64,000 nt of DNA, from the NCBI GenBank assembly GCA_048013815.1, contig CM106585.1, forward strand, positions 7,626,001 through 7,690,000, given 5' to 3'. This DNA is from Setoptus koraiensis. Taxonomy: Eukaryota; Arthropoda. The position numbers were made by a program, and so were the translations under genes. The notes under the pieces are model-generated. The model made no database searches, was not told the origin of the DNA, and was given only the letters and a program-made list of their open reading frames with translations. Below, piece after piece: positions 59,646 to 64,000 of this stretch. Position 1 is the stretch's first letter. The number at the start of each line of letters is the position of its first letter.

Positions 59646-62217
59646 ATGAGGCTCTTGTCATATCTACGTGCTAGCATTTTACCACATAGGAACGCCAAAC
59701 TTCGAACACTTTCCATCATGCCGATGGACAGGCCATCCGTCCAGGCGACGCGCAATCAAAGATTATCAAAAGCCAAAGCAAGGAATAAAGACCTTGCTGA
59801 CAATAAATTCTTCTATTTTCAAATTCTTGGAAACGCATCGAGAGGAAATCCAGGAACGGTCATGGTATCGTCTGAAAATCAAAGCTATCTATTCAATTGT
59901 TCGGAAGGATTACAGAGGCTGGCATGTGAAAATAAATTCATCAAGCTAGCGAAAGTTCAAAACATATTTGTAACCAGTTTAGATTGGGCACAAATAAGCG
60001 GCGTTTTTGGTCTCAGTCTAACTCTACATGAAATGGGTCTACCTGAATTGTGTCTACATGGCCCAAAAGGTATAGGCAGTTTATTCACATCCATTGCTGG
60101 ATTTGTAGATCAATCTCAAGCCAGCATCACAAGTTGGAGTCTCACAACAAGGACACCAGACCAAGGAGACTTCAGTGATTCTGTACTCAAAGTGAAATAT
60201 GTTCAAATACAGCCATCTTCGAATAGTCAAGACAACTTAGTGAATCAATACAAACGACTAAAAACTGACAAAATATCACTAGCATACATTTGCAGAGCAC
60301 CAGATACAGTTGGAACTTTAGATATAGCCAAATGCAAGCAACTCAAAATTCCTATCGGTCCTAAGTTGGGTATGCTAAAAAGTGGTCGAGATATCACTCT
60401 TGATGACGGTAGGCTTATCAAATCGACGGACGTTGTTGAAAAAACAAAACCAGGTGAGTTGACTATTCTCGTAAGGTGAATTTTGAATGATAACTCGCAT
60501 TATGGACTAATGAAGAAAAAATTCTAATCTAATTTCAGGCCCCCTATTCCTGGTGCTCGAATGTCCAAGCATATCCTACATCGACTCATTAGTGAGCAAC
60601 CTTGATATTGAAGAGGCTGCTTCCTTGAGAAATTCAGACACTACCGGAGAAGTTTCTTTCATCATACATTATTGTCCCAACGATGTTTTGCAAGATCAAA
60701 GATATATTTCCTGGATGAAAAAATTCCCGTCTGATTGTAAGCATATCGCTATGAACAATTCAAATAGTTCGGTCAATTTTTTGGCCTTACATCGCATGCA
60801 AACACAGTTAAATATTCTTGACCCACAGATATTTCCGAGGCTAGCAGAGGATCTCAACGCTGAATCCGAGAATATATCTCCTCCAGATAATTCAAACTTC
60901 GTGATTCGACCCAAAAATCTAGACAGACATAGAGTAAAGCCGTCAGCTGACCTTGAACCTAGCAATATTATTCTAGACAGAAACTTATATCGAGAGGAGG
61001 CCTTTGCGATAAGAGATTTCAACGAAAATCTCGAGAGTCTACACAAGTTACATGAGAAGATGAAAGTTGATTGTAACCAAAGTGGGGAACCTGAATTGGT
61101 ATTTTTCGGTACAGGTTCATCTATGCCTAGCAAATATCGAAATTGCAGCTGCATATATCTCAGAATGAGCGGTGAAGATTCCATGTTGATGGATTGCGGC
61201 GAGGGATCTTTCGGACAGATGTTTCGCTTTTTTGGAAATACAATCGGTGACGTGTTGAGCACCTTGAGATTAGTTTTTATAAGCCATTACCATGCTGACC
61301 ACCATCTTGGTTTAATCGAAATTATGAGACAAAAAAGGATGTATACTGACGAGCCGCTGTTGATTGTTGGACCTCCACAGATAAAGGCTTGGCTGGAACA
61401 TTTCTGTCGAACTTTCGAGGATTTGAGTGCTTATTATAGATTCTATCTCTCTCACGTATTTGAAAGTATTGATCAAACTAGAACAACATCTAAAAAGTTG
61501 CTGGATTATTCCTTGAAAAATAAAGACAGGTGGGTAGCTCCATTATCTCCCCAAGCCATAGATCCGGGAGTAGCTCAGGAATCACTATCAAAGCGAGAGT
61601 TCTTGGATCGTTTATCAATTTTGGACGACATTCAGTTGATAAAGGTTAGACACTGTTCGAATTCTTACGCGATATTTTTCCGTGTTAAATTACCCACGGG
61701 TGACACCTATTCCTTGGCCTATTCTGGAGATGCCATGCCGAGTAATGAATTCATAGCTAGAGCTCAAGGCTGTGACTTGTTGATCCATGAGGCAACATTA
61801 TCAGATGATTTAGACTCAGATGCTCGAATGAAGCGTCATAGCACATTTTCTCAAGCGATCGATGTGGGCAAGCGAATGGGTGCAAAATTCATACTATTGA
61901 CACATTTCAGCCAACGGTACGCTAAGATTCCAATATTCACAGAGAAGTTTGATGCCAATGTTGGATTTACATTTGACAACATGAGGTTAAGATTGCCGAG
62001 CGATCTGAAACGCATACCCATGCTAAAGTCCGCATTGAATACACTGTTCTGTGAAGAGGTTGCAGCTTTGCAAGATAGGGGGGAAAGGACAAAGATGAAA
62101 CAAGAACTTATCTCCAAGTATTTAGAAGAGCATCAGAGTACAAGCAAGCTTAATGCCAAAGAAGTGTCGCAAAGAATTCAAGAGGATATAGAGGGTAGCC
62201 TATCTAATAAAATCTGA
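59646..62217 (+). CDS. ELAC2: Ribonuclease Z, long form (zinc phosphodiesterase ELAC2)
   Basis: Exons 59646-60453 and 60539-62217, spliced in phase 1 (CCAG|GC) across an 85-base intron, so that KTKPG runs into PLFLVLECPS as in the family; 828 residues (human 826). ELAC2 is the endonuclease that removes 3' trailers from nuclear and mitochondrial pre-tRNAs. The N-terminal half is the degenerate metallo-beta-lactamase domain with the exosite region. The C-terminal half is catalytic: FFGTGSSMPSKYRNCSCIY, the zinc motif SHYHADHH (about residue 519), SLAYSGDAMPS, LLIHEATL, RHSTF and LLTHFSQRY. Residues 1-24 (MRLLSYLRASILPHRNAK) are Arg-rich with no acidic residue, a likely mitochondrial targeting sequence. 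Met25 and Met27 could start a nuclear form. Confidence 0.95.
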
Positions 62218-62350
62218 AAACTATGAATGTGCACAAATTTATATAGTCATGCTAATGTTGTCATCTTCCGGTTTTTTATTTACATTGGAACTTAATTAAT
62301 TAAAAATATACAGTTAAGTAGACATGCTTATGCATTGCGATAGTTCTTGT
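62218..62350. other. Convergent 3' gap between ELAC2 and Polycomb
   Basis: 133 AT-rich bases between the two stop codons. The two 3' UTRs almost certainly overlap. Confidence 0.6.
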
Positions 62351-63838
62351 TCACTCATCAACAGTCTCGACGGCAACGCTATGCTTGTCTTTGTCCCTAA
62401 AGAAGCCGCGCTCTGTTTTACATTCACATATACTTATAGTTTGATTATTTACAGTAACATCTGTGATAACAGTACCTAATATAGCTGCATCAGACAGATA
62501 AAGTGAATGTTCGAGAGAGTTCACGGGTGTATGCTTGGGTGACGGCGGTGGTTCTGATGCTTGATTTAGATTGTCCACCGATGTTGGAGCTAATATTAGA
62601 GCTTGTGAATGTGTTGGTGTGCAAGTGAGTATCTGTTGGTTATTTTCTGATGTTCTTTTAGTCTGAGTGAGTGCTTTGGGAACAGTTCGGCGTGGCTGCA
62701 TCCCGAATGCAGCCTCTATGGTAGGCATAGTTCGGCGTGGCTGGATCCCGAGGGCCGTCCTCATAGTTGGCACAGTGCTGCGTTGTTGCGTACCAAAATT
62801 AGCGCTCACAGTCGCCACGGGGGTGCCCTGTGGGATTCCGAAAGTGGCCCTTAGAGTGGGCATGGCTTGACTTGACCTAGGTTGTAGATTGGGCTGGACT
62901 GTGGCCACTGTGGATACTGGTGCAGCTTTGATTGCAGGTGGACGTGCGGGTTTAGCTGCATATGCGCGTACTGATTTGGGTGTAGACGTGGGTGCTGGTT
63001 TCGTTGCGGGAGCCGGTATGGATACTGGTCTCATTGCTACTGTTGGTGTTGGGGCGACCAAGGATGGGGGCGTAGGTGTAGATTTCGGTTTGAGTTCTGG
63101 TACCAATACCGGTGTGGATGTGGGTGTGGGTACTGATGTAGACGTTGATGTGGATGTGGACGTGGACGTGGTACAGACATATGTTGGTGCCGATGTGGCA
63201 GCTGACACAGCTGGTAGTACCGGTGTAGATGCTGTTGGAGATACAGTTTTCGGTGCGGTTGAGGAGGCAGGTGAGGTTGCCAAGGTGGTTTTGGGTTCAG
63301 ACACATTATTGAGTATGGGCGCCGATGTCGTTGGCGTGAGTGTAGGTGCTGGTGCGGGTGATTTTATGGGACTTGAGGCCGCCTCTGATGATGGAATTGG
63401 CTTCAAATCAGCTGATTTCGAGGTAGAACTAGATTCAGGAGTCTTGTCTTGGTCGATTTCCACAATATGAGATAACTCGGTGTCACCGGATTTGGAGGCA
63501 GTGGTTGCATTCAGAGTTTGATCTAGATTTGTTTCTAAATTTTGAGTCGGCTCGGTATCATCTGACCTAGGGGCAGGAGTTGAGTCCAAAGTTTGGTCCT
63601 GATCTATTACTAAGTTTTGATTTGATGTATCTAGGGTTTTAGATATATTAGAGGACTTTTTTCTTTCTTTACTCTTTTTGCGTTCAAAGGCATCAAAGAG
63701 TCTCCTATCCAATACATTTTCAGCTGGTTCCCAAGAATTGTGTTTACTGCTCCAGCCCTTCCATTTGATTAGATATTTCATTTGACCATTTTCTTCTTTC
63801 TCTTCCAGAATGCGTTCGGCATCATAAACGTCATCCAT
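62351..63838 (-). CDS. Pc: Polycomb chromodomain protein (CBX family)
   Basis: 495 residues, single exon, ATG at 63838. An N-terminal chromodomain (about residues 3-55: VYDAERILEEKEENGQMKYL, KWKGWSSKHNSWEPAENVLD) has the aromatic-cage residues Y, W and W expected for H3K27me3 binding, followed by a lysine/arginine-rich AT-hook-like segment (ERKKSKERKK). The middle is a long Pro/Thr/Ser/Ala-rich disordered region. It carries a coding repeat of valine/threonine dipeptides (63120-63180) and repeats of TMRTALGIQPRRT type (62690-62840). The C-terminus has the Pc box (GTVITDVTVNNQTISICE, then GFFRDKD), which binds RING1. It is therefore a true PRC1 Polycomb subunit and not HP1, which has a chromoshadow domain instead. 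The start codon lies only two residues before the chromodomain, shorter than in Drosophila Pc. Confidence 0.92.
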   Translation of the reverse strand: MDDVYDAERILEEKEENGQMKYLIKWKGWSSKHNSWEPAENVLDRRLFDAFERKKSKERKKSSNISKTLDTSNQNLVIDQDQTLDSTPAPRSDDTEPTQNLETNLDQTLNATTASKSGDTELSHIVEIDQDKTPESSSTSKSADLKPIPSSEAASSPIKSPAPAPTLTPTTSAPILNNVSEPKTTLATSPASSTAPKTVSPTASTPVLPAVSAATSAPTYVCTTSTSTSTSTSTSVPTPTSTPVLVPELKPKSTPTPPSLVAPTPTVAMRPVSIPAPATKPAPTSTPKSVRAYAAKPARPPAIKAAPVSTVATVQPNLQPRSSQAMPTLRATFGIPQGTPVATVSANFGTQQRSTVPTMRTALGIQPRRTMPTIEAAFGMQPRRTVPKALTQTKRTSENNQQILTCTPTHSQALILAPTSVDNLNQASEPPPSPKHTPVNSLEHSLYLSDAAILGTVITDVTVNNQTISICECKTERGFFRDKDKHSVAVETVDE

Positions 63839-64000
63839 TTTGAATAATAGTGTGGCTTGGTATGATTAAATTTTAAATATGGAATAGAGGATAATAATAA
63901 TAATAAATAAATCCTATAATAATGAGGATAAAATCACGTTCATGAATACTGTAATGCGAGAAGATACATGTAAATCCCATTCACAGTGAAAACGGCTGTA
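63839..64000. other. Upstream flank of Polycomb
   Basis: AT-rich start of the Pc promoter region; nothing else is visible before the window ends. Confidence 0.4.

Noticed and set aside
62667-63470. Plus-strand Val/Gly/Asp-rich frames over the Polycomb gene
   Set aside because: Antisense shadow of the Pro/Thr/Ser-rich low-complexity middle of Polycomb.
1-64000. tRNA, rRNA and retroviral or LTR elements
   Set aside because: I looked for B-box-like words, rRNA blocks, reverse-transcriptase and integrase motifs and found none that held up.

Overview
This is eukaryotic nuclear DNA, almost certainly from an arthropod. Evidence: canonical GT-AG introns of about 105-160 bases, metazoan-only families (Polycomb, BTBD9, macroglobulin/TEP), and an extracellular LRR protein of the type common in mites and crustaceans. 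Genes are intron-poor: 1,000-2,500-codon single exons are normal here, which would suit an acariform mite, but that assignment is a guess.

Layout. 1-12,978: no convincing gene; about 13 kb crowded with unrelated minisatellites and CA/CAA runs, probably upstream or leader DNA of the next gene. 13,018-22,678 (+): a giant Q/N/T-rich protein ending in one PDZ domain, three exons. 22,763-35,052: a duplicated neighbourhood. A BTBD9-like gene (-) sits between two direct copies (~745 bp) of the PDZ gene's last exon; then come the HRD1/synoviolin ubiquitin ligase (-), a decayed Tc1/mariner element, GT microsatellites, and a second BTBD9-like gene (+) in inverted orientation. 36,401-41,562 (+): a CD109/TEP-like macroglobulin without the thioester cysteine and with a GPI-anchor-like tail. 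42,813-46,070 (+): intronless dihydropyrimidine dehydrogenase, followed directly by a second copy of the macroglobulin gene's last exon. 46,806-52,191: repeat-rich intergenic DNA with a likely 5' leader exon. 52,192-52,779 (+): a small four-helix membrane protein. 53,835-54,005 (-): a 56-residue secreted peptide with its own TATA box. 55,455-56,513 (+): secreted LRR protein. 57,623-63,838: a compact housekeeping block, UTP25 (-), ELAC2/RNase Z (+) and Polycomb (-), with a 316-bp divergent promoter and a 133-bp convergent gap.

The most unusual signal is structural. Twice in this window the 3'-terminal exon and downstream flank of a gene (PDZ gene; macroglobulin gene) are repeated directly on the far side of a complete neighbouring gene (BTBD9-like; DPYD), as if whole genes had been inserted with 0.7-kb target duplications. 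No CRISPR, operon, rRNA or tRNA was seen. Splice junctions were inferred by eye from consensus sites, frame continuity and family conservation.
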